Of a stretch of DNA of 64,000 bases, positions 11,508-21,795 are shown piece after piece (positions within the stretch are counted from its first letter, which is position 1; each line of letters begins with the position of its first letter). Location: positions 345,494-409,493 of the forward strand of contig WHVD01000077.1 in the NCBI GenBank assembly GCA_015178975.1, in the 5' to 3' direction. The notes beneath the pieces are model-generated. The model worked only from the letters and a program-made list of their open reading frames with translations, did not search any database and was not told where the DNA came from. The DNA comes from Hysterangium stoloniferum (lineage: Eukaryota; Basidiomycota; Agaricomycetes; Hysterangiales; Hysterangiaceae). The translations under genes and the position numbers were made by a program.

Positions 11508-11876
11508 ATCGGATAATATTTGTGTTTGATACCGGATAGGGCAGCGGGACAATTAACCGCTGTTGATGTCGGTCGGTAGTAAGAAATTTTGGGCGGAACG
11601 TATTTAAGAAATAAATAAAATAACTGGGTGGATAATGTATATTGATAAAGTATTGCGGTATCGTAAACTGATATTTATGTAGCAAGGATATACCAATGTA
11701 GGATATGAATGACCGCAAGGACATCTCTCAATGGGAGGAACAACACAAAGTACACCATTGCAACACAATCCATCCGAGTACATGGCAAACGACGAAAACC
11801 TGCAAAGCATCTGCACGACGAGAAAAAAAGAGGCAAGAAAGGGATAATCATAATAGTCATTAGTGAATGCAAAATA
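11508..11876. other. Intergenic, 3' flank of dma1
   Basis: Non-coding, AT-rich. It lies between the end of duplication copy B and the stop codon of the FHA-RING gene, so it should hold that gene's 3' UTR. Confidence 0.5.
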
Positions 11877-13664
11877 TCAGCCACCTACACCGTCACCCAC
11901 CCGCCGCTTCCGCTTCGCCCCAATGCTGCCCACGCCATCCTGCTCCACATCAATGCCGTCATGCGACGAGTCGCCGCCATCACTAACCGGCTCAACGGCG
12001 TCTCTCGATCCTCCAACGCCCATGCCCATCCCCTCATTCATCTCATCCCCATCCCTGGGGAATGCAGCCATATAGGTATTATTGAGCGGAGTGTTGTCCG
12101 CCCCACCAGCCTCTGTGGCATCAGCGGCGGTGCTACTCGTCGCAGGTATCATAATGGGTCCAACCAAAGACGTCAGTCCGCCACGAGAAACGCCAGTAAA
12201 CGGATTGCCCTCGGCATCAATGTCAGTGCCAACAAGACCGAGACCAGTCGAGCTTGTGCGATCCGCCTCGCCCTCGCCATCCGGAAGTTCCAGATCCGCA
12301 TCATCGAGAATACCCCCCGGCCCGCCCGCGTCCTCCCCGTCGTTCTCCTCGACCTCCTCCAGGACCATCTCGATATCACCCTCGCCATCGGCCCTCTGCG
12401 CGTCAGCGCTCAGCAGCACACCCGCGGTCTCCTCTTCCGGATCTGCATCCGGGTCCTTCACCTCGCTCTCCACATCGGCCTCGAGGTCAGCGAACGTCCG
12501 GCAGAGCGGGCACGAGAACCCGGGGTGGTGCATCTGCAGGAGCGGCCGGATGCACTTGTAGTGGTATACGTGCGAGCACGGCGCGATGAAGAGCGCCTGG
12601 CAGACGGTCACTTGGCAGAGGCAGATGCAGCAGTCGGTCACGGTCGTGCGGGCGGTAGTGCTTGCAATGGCGGAAGCGCCTTTCGCCGCTGCGGGATGCT
12701 TCTCGGATTTGGCGCTAGGGTTGCTGGAAAGGGCTTTGAGTTGCTGGAGAGCGTTTGAACTGTAACAAGGCCAGGAATGCGAGATGAGATGCGTCAATAG
12801 GATCAGAAGGGAAGACTCGTACTTGAAGGCGTTGATGCCAGCCTGCCATTCTCGACCGAGCTCAACCCGCATCTTCACACAGCGGTACATTTCTTCCGTA
12901 CCACCTTGGTAATCGACACCTAGCTGGAGAACGTCGCCGTCTTTAATAGGGTGTGGTCGAGACTCTTGGTTGGGGGCTGAGAGGCGGATATGATTGAGGA
13001 ATGTCCCGGATGAACTTTTAGTATCCTTGATATAGAACTACAAAAAATTTTCCAAAAGAACATTCAAAAAAAAAAAAAATTTCAAGGAATAAGCAATGCG
13101 AGCCCTTCTACTCACCGACCCCGATTCAAACCACACTTCTGCATGCCCTCTGCTAACCACCTTGGACCTGAACCCAAGCTTATTCGAATTAACCCCCGAA
13201 TGCTCCGTAAAGCGTCCGATACGCAGCGGGAGGTCGCCCTGCCGCACATCACGGCTGATCGCCTCAAAGTGGAGAGACCGCAGCGAATCCAGGTGTGGCA
13301 CGAGGCGGATGCGGTGGGTCGGGCCCGTGCCGGTGGACACTGGCTCTGGGCGTGGCTCCCGTCGCTCTCGCTCCAAGGCGTTCGTTGACCGGCGTCGGCG
13401 GAGCATGTACGCGAGAGCCGTATTGGCATTTGGTGCTAGTGGCGCTGTCGCAGGGACGTTGGCGGCCGCTGCAGGACGCCTGCGGTGTCCTTGCGTGGAG
13501 GATGTGGGCAGCGGTGGCGGCGCAGGCTGGGAATCGTTCGTCGCCGGGGTAGCGGTGGCGGAGGAGGTGGTGGTGGTGGCGGCCCTCGGACGATTGTTGC
13601 GGTTTAGAAAGTTGATTGAGCCCAGCAGAGACTGTCTCGGTGTGTCGCTGGTTGGCGAGTCCAT
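11877..13664 (-). CDS. dma1: Dma1/CHFR-type FHA-RING E3 ubiquitin ligase
   Basis: Three exons on the minus strand (13664-13116, 13037-12823, 12759-11877), both introns GT-AG, give a 548-residue protein. After a low-complexity Ser/Thr/Pro-rich N terminus comes an FHA domain (residues about 125-240: RIGRFTEH, SRGHAEVW, then DTKSSSGTFLNH), which in this family binds phosphothreonine. A RING finger follows (CCICLCQ, CSHVYHYKC, CPLC), then a long acidic tail ending in a basic KRKRR. Yeast and fission-yeast Dma proteins act in the spindle-position and septation checkpoints; that role is family knowledge, not shown here. I chose the Met at 13664 (MDSPTSDTP); an in-frame upstream Met at 13730 would add 22 residues. 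Gene-body GC is clearly higher than in the surrounding repeats. The second intron-side T run (about 13060-13080) is a homopolymer. Confidence 0.88.
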
Positions 13665-15014
13665 GAGGATGGGTAAAAGGGGGTCTAATTGAGACAACCA
13701 CGTTGTTTGTTCCGAGCAAATAAAGCTCAAGGCGCCTCTAACCCTAACCCCAAAGCTTGCGTATTATTATTAGCCAAAAAATTTCGGTTATATTTTGCGT
13801 GATAGGCGACCTGAGCTCCTTGTTCTTTTTGCTCGAGCCCAATATTGATGTGCCAGCACAATGGCAGTGCGTAAGCTGTTGTTGGTTGCCCCATATATTC
13901 ACATCATTGTGCCAGCATTGCCAACATCATTCTCGAATGGAATCTCACTCGAGTTAAAAACTATCTTCCGAACATTAATTAGTCTAGATATTTGAAGCGA
14001 TTATTTCCCATAGGTAGGTAAGCACAAAGCCTGAGTTGCCATGGAAGTCGCATCATTAATTATGGTACCGCCTCAAGTGTAATCGCCGGCACTAAAACAG
14101 GCTGATGATCCTCGCTCGTTTAATCGAGTCCCTCGGGTGAGTCTTCAATCTTTTTCGAAGCAGAAACACCACGTATATGTACTTTTGTCCCCAGAAAAAC
14201 GCCAAGGAAACAGAATTAATTTCTAGCCACGTCGCAAGCGATGCCGCATTTACGTACTGTCTGCTCGCTATCATCCGCATGTCTATCTTCAACGACAGCC
14301 ATTATTGCTGCAATAGCGATCCTAGTCCGTCATGCACCGACTTGGCCATTTAATTTTTTCATGTGATATGTGGGCACTTTCCGTGTTTATTTGCGTCTAC
14401 TCATTTTTATCATGTGTTCTTCGTCACAACTCAAGTTATAACAATACGTATCTGCCCAATTTTGCTCAAAGAGGAGTCTGGTTCTTATGAACGCATTGTC
14501 AACGCTGACACCGTTCTTCACGTTGAGTCACCAATTATAGTCTTTAGCCAAGATTATTTCAATATTTTACTAGACCCTCACACTCCGTGATCGATTTAAT
14601 CCATTACAAAAGCCATACAACACATGGTTGCTTGAGCAAATCCTCAAACACATATTCTTATAAATATCTCAATCCTCAATCCACATCATGGGGCTGACTG
14701 CTCCGAAACTGTGTTGTTTTCAGTTCTGATCGAGATCTATGGTTTTACCTCCCCATCTCGATCCCTCTTTTTTTTCTCTCCTAATTCTTGTTCCTTAAAC
14801 CCTATCTGACACCACTCCGCAGGTATATTAGATTGACTATACCCCTCAAAAGTAGAGAGAAAACACATGCCCTCAAAAATAGTGATTGCACATTTGTATA
14901 TTGATTCTACTGTCTACAACAAGAAACCTTTGTCTTGTCTACTACTGACTGAGTGAGGCTGATACTGACAGCCTTTCACTTTTTTTTTTAACACTGACAA
15001 GAAATCTTACCACC
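13665..15014. other. Intergenic region upstream of dma1
   Basis: Holds the dma1 promoter side and then about 1.2 kb of non-coding sequence. No gene, tRNA or transposon could be recognised. Confidence 0.5.
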
Positions 15015-15440
15015 ATGTCTCACCCATCATCAACACCTATGCCATCACTGACTCAATTAGAAATGAGTGGGAGAAACCAATTTGGACTACCTCCCCTCCC
15101 TTGTGAACCCCTTCATGAACAACATACTCACTTTGCCTTCACCCTCAACACTGTTGCCAGACAAATCCAATTTGGATACTGACATGGACATTGAGTACCA
15201 GAAACTCAGAACATACCCCTCACATTATGAATGTGCACTACTTCAGAACCAAGAAACAAAGAATGCCTCAAACAGAAAATACTCAACTTGTAGCAGAAGT
15301 CAAGGTCAGCAAGCTGAAAGAATGTCTGATGCTTACTACTGGACACTACACTCCCCTAGTTCACCAAAGCTGGTCAATTGCCTGCTGCCAATACATGAAA
15401 TTCAGAGAAAAAAAACCTGAGGAAATTGTCAGCTACATAG

Positions 15441-16112
15441 GAGGGTGTTTATAATTACTATAATCTCAAATATTTACTAATAAAAGTCTTATTTTTACAA
15501 AACTCCATCTTTAAATAGTGATATCTATTCTGAAACAATTATATCATCAAAAAACAACCATCAGAAATAGTTCTCCATATTACATCTTATATAACCCATA
15601 GTTATTTAACAAATTCCATTGTATATAATTTCCTTCCTTTTACAGATGCCTACTAATACTTTTATTAGTATTTTGTTTTTTAAAAGTTGTAATGAAGTTA
15701 TTTCCATGTAAAATATGTAAAATATTATTGGAAATTTTTCATACCACAGTTGTCTTTATTAAGTAAAACCTCCTATATATTCTGGGTATGTTGAATCAAG
15801 TAGAAATCTGTTTAGATTGACAGATCCATTCTGAAGTAATACATATGTATTTAGAGGTGCCAATGATATACATATGCATGGAATGGACTATTTAAAGGTA
15901 TCTATTTTTTAAAAGTATTAGTGTTTCAAACTACTAATTTTTTTATTGTCTAGTCGTGTCCAGAAAGATTCTTTAGTTTGTAATGTATGAGAGAGTTTAA
16001 AACTTTTTGAAAGTTTTAAAAACCAAATTATGTTTGAATCACATCCCAGATGTTTAAATGACCTTTAGAGTATATTAGAATTTGGTATACTTAATAGTTT
16101 TCAGATATCCTC
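15441..16112. mobile_element. 672 bp insertion with GAGG/CCTC ends, TSD catag
   Basis: Very AT-rich insertion in the Gag gene, flanked by catag at 15436-15440 and 16113-16117. The ends are imperfect inverted repeats (GAGGGTGT against a right end ending ATATCCTC). Deleting it with one catag restores the Gag frame (SYI then ADAMM). No coding capacity; probably a non-autonomous DNA element of unknown family. Confidence 0.65.
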
Positions 16113-16237
16113 CATAGCTGATGCTATGATGGAGTCACAATTAATGGCCTGGTACCAGGGAGATAAAACATGTATTGATGCCCTCACCTTAAACAAATAT
16201 CTTGAAGAGCTCTCCACCATCACACTCAGAAAGAGTT

Positions 16238-17037
16238 TGTTACGACAGGAATTCCCACCAGACTCTGGGCACTAACTTATATGCACCCGCACCTTATATA
16301 CACCAATTGTCAGTTTGCTGGAATTCCCGCTGGACTCTGTACATCAGACTTGTCCACATTCGACATTCATTACTTCATGTATCAGTTACTGGAATACCTG
16401 CCAGACTCTATGTGTGACCCTGTCCCACGCATCAGTCACCGGACCCTGCTCGGAAAACCCATCATCCCTTTTTAACTGAGCACCATTCCTGTTATAGTCA
16501 AATAACCTGTCACGATTCAGACTCCACTCCCGCTCCATTCCCGTTATGGTTTTATGACCTGTCATGCTTCAGACTCCACTCCATTGCATCCTGTTCCTAA
16601 CACCAAGTTTGGTGTTTACTTATCTCATTTTATGTTTGTTAATTTCGTTTCATTATTACTGGATTTAGTATGTTATTCCTTCCACAGTCTATATAGTCTG
16701 GCAGATGTTGTACATACAATCCAGTCAGAAAATCAGCTTAGATTCTCCTCAGTAATCTTAGTATATTTTCCACTCTAAATTCCTCTTTGAATCACACCAC
16801 TTCACTAGTCAGAGCCCACAGGCTCCGACATATCTATCACTCAACCTCCAACTTATCAATCTCGACTCCCTGACCTCTCAACCCACGAACCCTACCCAGA
16901 CTCCCTGGGATTCCCATCCACCCATTTGAAATTGGACAAGATGATCTCACAAGGGTGCAGCCTATAAGCTGAAGCCAAGTCCTACTGGATTTCCCATGGG
17001 TTTCTCTGGAAACCTTCCATGTACACACCCTTAACAG
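16238..17037 (+). mobile_element. Solo LTR, family A, TSD gagtt, inside Gag gene
   Basis: 800 bp, TGTTACGACAGG...CCCTTAACA, flanked by gagtt on both sides (16233-16237 and 17038-17042). Opposite orientation to the other family A copies; this strand shows the TATATAG box (about 16689) and the downstream block caagggtgcagcctataagc. Removing it with one gagtt rejoins the Gag frame. Confidence 0.85.
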
Positions 17038-17276
17038 AGTTAGGCACACCTCGTCAGGGAAAAGCTCCTCACAACCCCTCAAGGTAACCAGAGATTCATT
17101 GATTGGAAAATTGAGATAGAGAACCTCAATACTATCCTCACCACTGCTAAGCCTTTCACATTATCAACCACTGCCTTGAAGAACCAACTTGAAGCCAATT
17201 TGGAAAAGGCACTCAAATGCAACCTTCTCATTGAACCTGTTCTTTCAACAGAGCTTGCTGCATAGGTGTTATATAT

Positions 17277-19102
17277 TTAGCGATTTTTCCTTTAATTTCC
17301 CCTCAAAAAACAAAGAGAATTGAAAGATTGAATTAAAATGTATTTATATCACATTCAAAGCTTTGTATACATATTCTTCAAAAATAAATTGAATTTTTAC
17401 AATTTATTTTATATTTTTAGAGTCACATCTAAGCTAGATATGAATTTAATTCTTTTTTGTTTTAATAAAATAAAATTCATCAGTCATACCAGATCACATG
17501 ATATTCACATGACATTCCAAACTCCAACAAGGACAAAATGCGATGTGAAATAATCATGCATAGTCAAGGCAATATATATTTATATATTATTGTAATAAAG
17601 TATTATATTTATAATTAACTAAAATAAATATAATAACTCTTTAATACTATCAAACCAGGAGACAGGCGGCTACTTAATATGTGATATGATATCTGAAATG
17701 CACACCCAGCATGACACATGGGAAAATACTGTCACATATATGCTATTTTGGAATATAGCATAAACTCCTGGAATATTCCAGTAGTTTCAAGGTATAACAG
17801 TTATAAATAAGTACAAACAGTAGATAGAATATTGTAGAATATTCTATAATGTCTTAGAAATAATTAGAATCTTCTATAATGCTTTAGAAAATTTGTAAGA
17901 AATGGTCTCAGTCGACATGAAATAGTGGTCCGACTGAGGTATTGGACTGTAAGTACAATAGTTAAATACATTACAGCTAGCATTAGGTTGAGATGATGTT
18001 ATACATGTTCTAAGGTACAGTGCAGCTTGGTATGGTCATGTAAACTTGACATAGAGTAAGGTTGCACTGATTGCTATTGTCTTGTATTGTAGGCTTGACT
18101 TTATACTGTAGCACTAGAGTCTATTTCAATAAAATTCTAGAAAATTCTAAATGATATCATTCAATCTTTTAGAATCTTCTAAAATGTCTCAGACTAAAAT
18201 GTATATAAGGAGCTCAGCTCCAGCCTTGAATAGAACATCTTATCAGACATCTTTATTACATTTTATCAGCCACATCAGTGTGCCACTGCAGCAGCAGTTA
18301 TATTCCACTCCTAGTTGGGCTGTTGGACAAATACATACAAACACTTGTCACCTCTAGTTGAGCTGTTGACATAATCTAATCCCTTAGCCACCTCTAGTTG
18401 AGCTGTTGGTTATCAATCAATAATAAATAAATAAACATATCAACTGTTCCCTTTGCCACCTCTTAGTTGAGTAGCTGGCTCTCCTTTATTACTTATCCAC
18501 CTCTAGTTGAGTTGTTGGTTATCAATTAAAGTAATAAACAATCTTGGTTATCATTGTTGAGATTAGGAATACATTTCTAATTTCTACCCAATTTTGAGCA
18601 TAAATAAATACTGAGAATATCCTTGCAAGATCCTTAAGACTACATTAAGATCCTGATTAGTTAGTATCACAGTAGACCTTGTAGGTTAGTATAAATAAAG
18701 CATATCTTAGCCAAATAGTGTTTTATTCTATATCTAATCTTTTGACCTGTTTATAAATATTTTTACTGTTTGATAAATAGTATAAAATATATATAAACTA
18801 GCTAGAATCGAAGTGGAATCTAGTTTTGGAATCAGTGAATTGTTATTCATAGTTTAGTAATTGTTTTCACAGAGAAAGAACAGCTTGCTAAAACAGCTCT
18901 CAAAACCTTCTTTGTGAAGTAGGGTGCATATATTCAAGTAAACTCTTGACTTCAGGGGTTCTAAGTCTATTCAGACTGCCACTGATTAATATCAAATACT
19001 TAAATTATTTTACCTTGCAGTGAATTGAGTATTTGCACATTTTGATAAAGCATTGGACTCCTTTTTCAGAAGATAGTATTAAAATAAGGTTAATACATCA
19101 CA
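17277..19102. mobile_element. 1.8 kb TG...CA insertion (LTR-like), TSD atagg
   Basis: Starts TGTTATATATTTAG, ends AATACATCACA, flanked by atagg at 17272-17276 and 19103-19107. Deletion with one atagg rejoins Gag (ELAA then ANEVKEHDEHV). It contains no gene. Its right half has features of an LTR: a TATATAAGGAGCTC promoter-like box at about 18203 and a downstream minisatellite. The length is large for a solo LTR, so one element may be nested in another. Confidence 0.6.
18306..18530. repeat. Spaced repeat of CCACCTCTAGTTGAGCTGTTGG
   Basis: Five copies of a 20-22 bp motif (actcctagttgggctgttgg, then CACCTCTAGTTGAGCTGTTG and variants) separated by 25-60 bp of AT-rich sequence. They lie just after the promoter-like box of the TG...CA insertion, so within its presumed transcribed leader. 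Confidence 0.75.
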
Positions 19103-19593
19103 ATAGGCCAATGAGGTGAAAGAACATGATGAACATGTGTGAGAGCAATAGCAAATTGTCCAAGAACAGATCTTAGCCAACAACACTACCTGTGCCTTCT
19201 GCTAAAACAAGAGGAAGGACCTAGCTTCTCAATTGTCTGATCCTCCTTTCAGTCTTTCTACCAAAATGATTGGGACTAAACTTCCTAAGTTAACTGAGGA
19301 AGAATGAACACTCCTGCATAACCATGAAGGATGCACATGTTGCTATGTCTTCTATGTTGGACATCACTCTGACTCATGCCCCATGAAAATCAATAATTCC
19401 TGGCCAGATGTCAGAACAAAAAAAACACTCACCTTATCAATGACCTGTACAGCTGCACCCTGTGTCACTGCTGGCCTTGCCATAGTGCCATAGCTAATAT
19501 CAAAGAGTGTCAAGATGATGATACTAACATGTATGTCACTTCTTTTCCCAAACTACCACTCCCCTTTTTGGTCCCACATCTCTATGCACCTGT

Positions 19594-20423
19594 TGTTAGG
19601 GTATGTACATGGTGGGTTTCTGGAGAAACCTGCAGAATATCCGGTAGGACTTGGCTTCAGCTTATAGGCTGTGCCCTCACGAGATCAAGTTGTCCAATTT
19701 CAGACAGGCAGACGGGAATCCCAGGGAGTCCGGGTGGGGTTCATGGGTCGAGGGGTTGTAGGTCGGAGGTCGGAGGTCATGGGTCGAGAGGTCGTGAGTC
19801 GAGATAAATAAGAGAGATAGATGCACCGGAGCCCATGGGCTCTGACTAGTGTGAGCAGTGTGATTCAAGTAGGAGTTTAGAGCAGAAAATGTATTAGATT
19901 ACTGGGGAAATCTAAGCCGATTTTCTGACTGGATTGTATGTACAACATCTGCCAGACTATATAGACCGTGGAATGAATGACATACCAAATCCAGTAATAA
20001 TGAAATGAAACTAGCAAAACATAAAACAAGAATAGTAAACACCAAATTTGATGTTAGGAACAGGATGGAATGGAGCGGAGTCCGAATCGTGACAAATCAT
20101 ATACCATAATGGGAAATGGAGCAGGAGTGGAGTCAGAATTGTGACAGGTCATTTGACTAAAATGGGAATGGGGCTCTGTTAGAGGGATGACGGGTTTTCT
20201 GAGCAGGGTCCAGTGACTGATGCATGGGACGAGGTTGGACATAGACAGGGAGGGAGTCCAGTGGGTATTCCGGTGACTGAAACACAATGTAACAAAGTTG
20301 AATGTAGACAGGTCTGACATATGGAGTCTGGCGGGAATTCTGGTAAACTGACAATTGGTGTGTATAGGGTGCGGGTGCATATAAGATAGTGCTCAGAGTC
20401 TGGCAGAAATTCCGGTCGTGACA
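19594..20423 (-). mobile_element. 3' LTR of Gypsy-A (family A)
   Basis: 830 bp. On the minus strand it begins TGTCACGACCGG directly after the polypurine tract, which fixes both orientation and family. It shares the family A minisatellite and the cttcagcttataggctg block with the solo copies. Confidence 0.8.
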
Positions 20424-20619
20424 GTACCCTCCCTTTATGCTGAAGTCCCAAAGAGGCTCTAGACCTCAATAAGGTTCTTGTCAGCTATGCACATGTGTCA
20501 AAAGTCATGTTGGTTACACGTATGTGTCAAAGAGTCATGTGATCTGGAAGGTAAGGTTCAGACGTGACGAGCCTATATAAGAATTTGAAAAAATGAAATT
20601 TCTTCTTCTTTACTTCCCC

Positions 20620-21600
20620 CATCATCGAGAAAATGGGTCCAAAACCAATGCTGTGCAGGCCAATGCCGACCGCTGGGCCCTCCATGGGCAACATCTATCA
20701 GGCACCACTCACTGCTGCCCAAATTTGGCACAGCAGGAGGAGCAACATTGACAACGAGAGGAGGCTGAAAAAGAAGCCAGGGAGGTCGAGGAGGCCCTGG
20801 ATAGGGAATACCAGGTGGCCTTGGCTGCAGAGAAAGTGGCAGAGGAGAAGAGGAAGAGGGATGAGGAAGAGGCTGTGCAGGTTGCCACAGAGAAAGCCTG
20901 GGTGGCTGTGGAGAGGGCTGCGGTAGTTGTGGGCAAGGTAAGTCCCTTCTTTTAACTTGTCGTTTTTTTTTTTTGACTGACTTGGCGTTTTCAGTGCAAG
21001 ATGACAGAGGTCGAGTCGGAATCCGAGGGGGAGCCGGAGAGCCCCCAGAAGGTGAGCCTCGGGTCTGTGGGTGTACCGTGGAAACTAACCATATCAACAG
21101 AAGGCAAGGAAGGCGGTACCGATCCACCTACCAGCTCGGAATGACCCGTGGTGTTCCAGTTGTAATGACTGGAACACTGAGTGTAATCGAAAGTCTGGCC
21201 AGGGCCTGGGGTGCTATCAGTGCACACACCTCAAAGCGAGGTGCTTCCTCATTCACGAGCAGCCCATGGGGTCTGGGGCGGGTCAGATGGGTATTCCAGT
21301 CTGGAGGAGGTTTTGGGATGGATTGCTGAGGGCATTGAGGCCCAGAACGAGTTGCTCCAGAAGAGCAACAAGGTGCATATTGTGATGGCCAATGATCTCC
21401 GCACACTCTGCTTGGAACATTACAAGTTCCTAGTGGAGTATGTCGGTTTTGTTTATGAGGAGCCAGAGGCTGGGAGTTCTGAGGATGCCGGATCAGATGA
21501 GGATGGGGTGCCCATGGAGATAGCGGAGCTACCTGAGGAGATGGCTGAGGCAGGAAAAAAGGAGGTGGGGAAAAAAGATAGCCCCATAAATGTAGACTGA
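20620..21600 (+). pseudogene. Antisense Zn2Cys6 / coiled-coil gene in Gypsy-A
   Basis: Lies between the chromodomain and the 3' LTR of Gypsy-A but is coded on the opposite strand. Exon 1 (to 20937) encodes a charged helix (EEAEKEAREVEEALDREYQV and more of this kind). A GTAAGT...CAG intron follows to about 20995. Exon 2 is short and acidic (TEVESESEGEPESPQK), then a GTGAGC...CAG intron. Exon 3 (from about 21101) has the spacing C-x2-C-x6-C-x9-C-x2-C-x6-C, the Zn(II)2Cys6 binuclear cluster pattern of fungal DNA-binding proteins. A second helix and an acidic tail (to the stop at 21600) follow in another frame, so there is at least one frameshift near 21270. A TGA interrupts the first helix where Arg (CGA) fits. 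The start codon is unclear. Function unknown; a regulator is an inference from the domain. Confidence 0.6.
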
Positions 21601-21795
21601 AAATAAAATAAAACTTCATAATAATTTTTTGAACATTTAAAAGTGAAGCGTGAAAAGCATAAGAATCAAAGTCTGTGGGATGTCCACTTAAGGACTTGAA
21701 ACACCTGTCAGAACCTGTAAAAGCAAAGAGAGACATAAGGCAACAGGGAACAATGAAAATGAGTCCAAATGTAACACAGAGTCTGTGGGGTGCAG

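Larger units (their letters stand above)
15015..19593 (+). pseudogene. Gypsy-type Gag gene split by three insertions
   Basis: Pieces of one Gag-like protein are read in order on the plus strand. From ATG at 15015 to 15440 comes the N-terminal part (VAEVKVSKLKECLMLTTGHY in one frame). At 16113-16237 comes ADAMMESQLMAWYQGDK and LEELS. At 17038-17271 comes QRFIDWKIEIENLN and LKNQLEANL. At 19108-19593 comes the Cys-rich CTCCYVFYVGHHSDSCP knuckle and a C terminus. These are hallmarks of agaricomycete Ty3/Gypsy Gag. Removing each insert plus one target copy rejoins the reading frame exactly. Two junction-adjacent Trp codons (expected from the family pattern) read TAG. Frameshifts and stops elsewhere make it a pseudogene. 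The 3' end abuts the LTR of Gypsy-A. Confidence 0.7.

Noticed and set aside
11709-12758. Long plus-strand open frame (349 codons) opposite the FHA-RING gene, and a similar one at 13096-13692
   Set aside because: They are shadows of the GC-rich dma1 exons; composition is Arg/Pro-rich nonsense and no domain is seen, while the minus strand gives a spliced FHA-RING protein.
13738-13752. Telomere-like ctaaccctaacccc
   Set aside because: Only two repeats and located next to a gene start; chance or a promoter motif.
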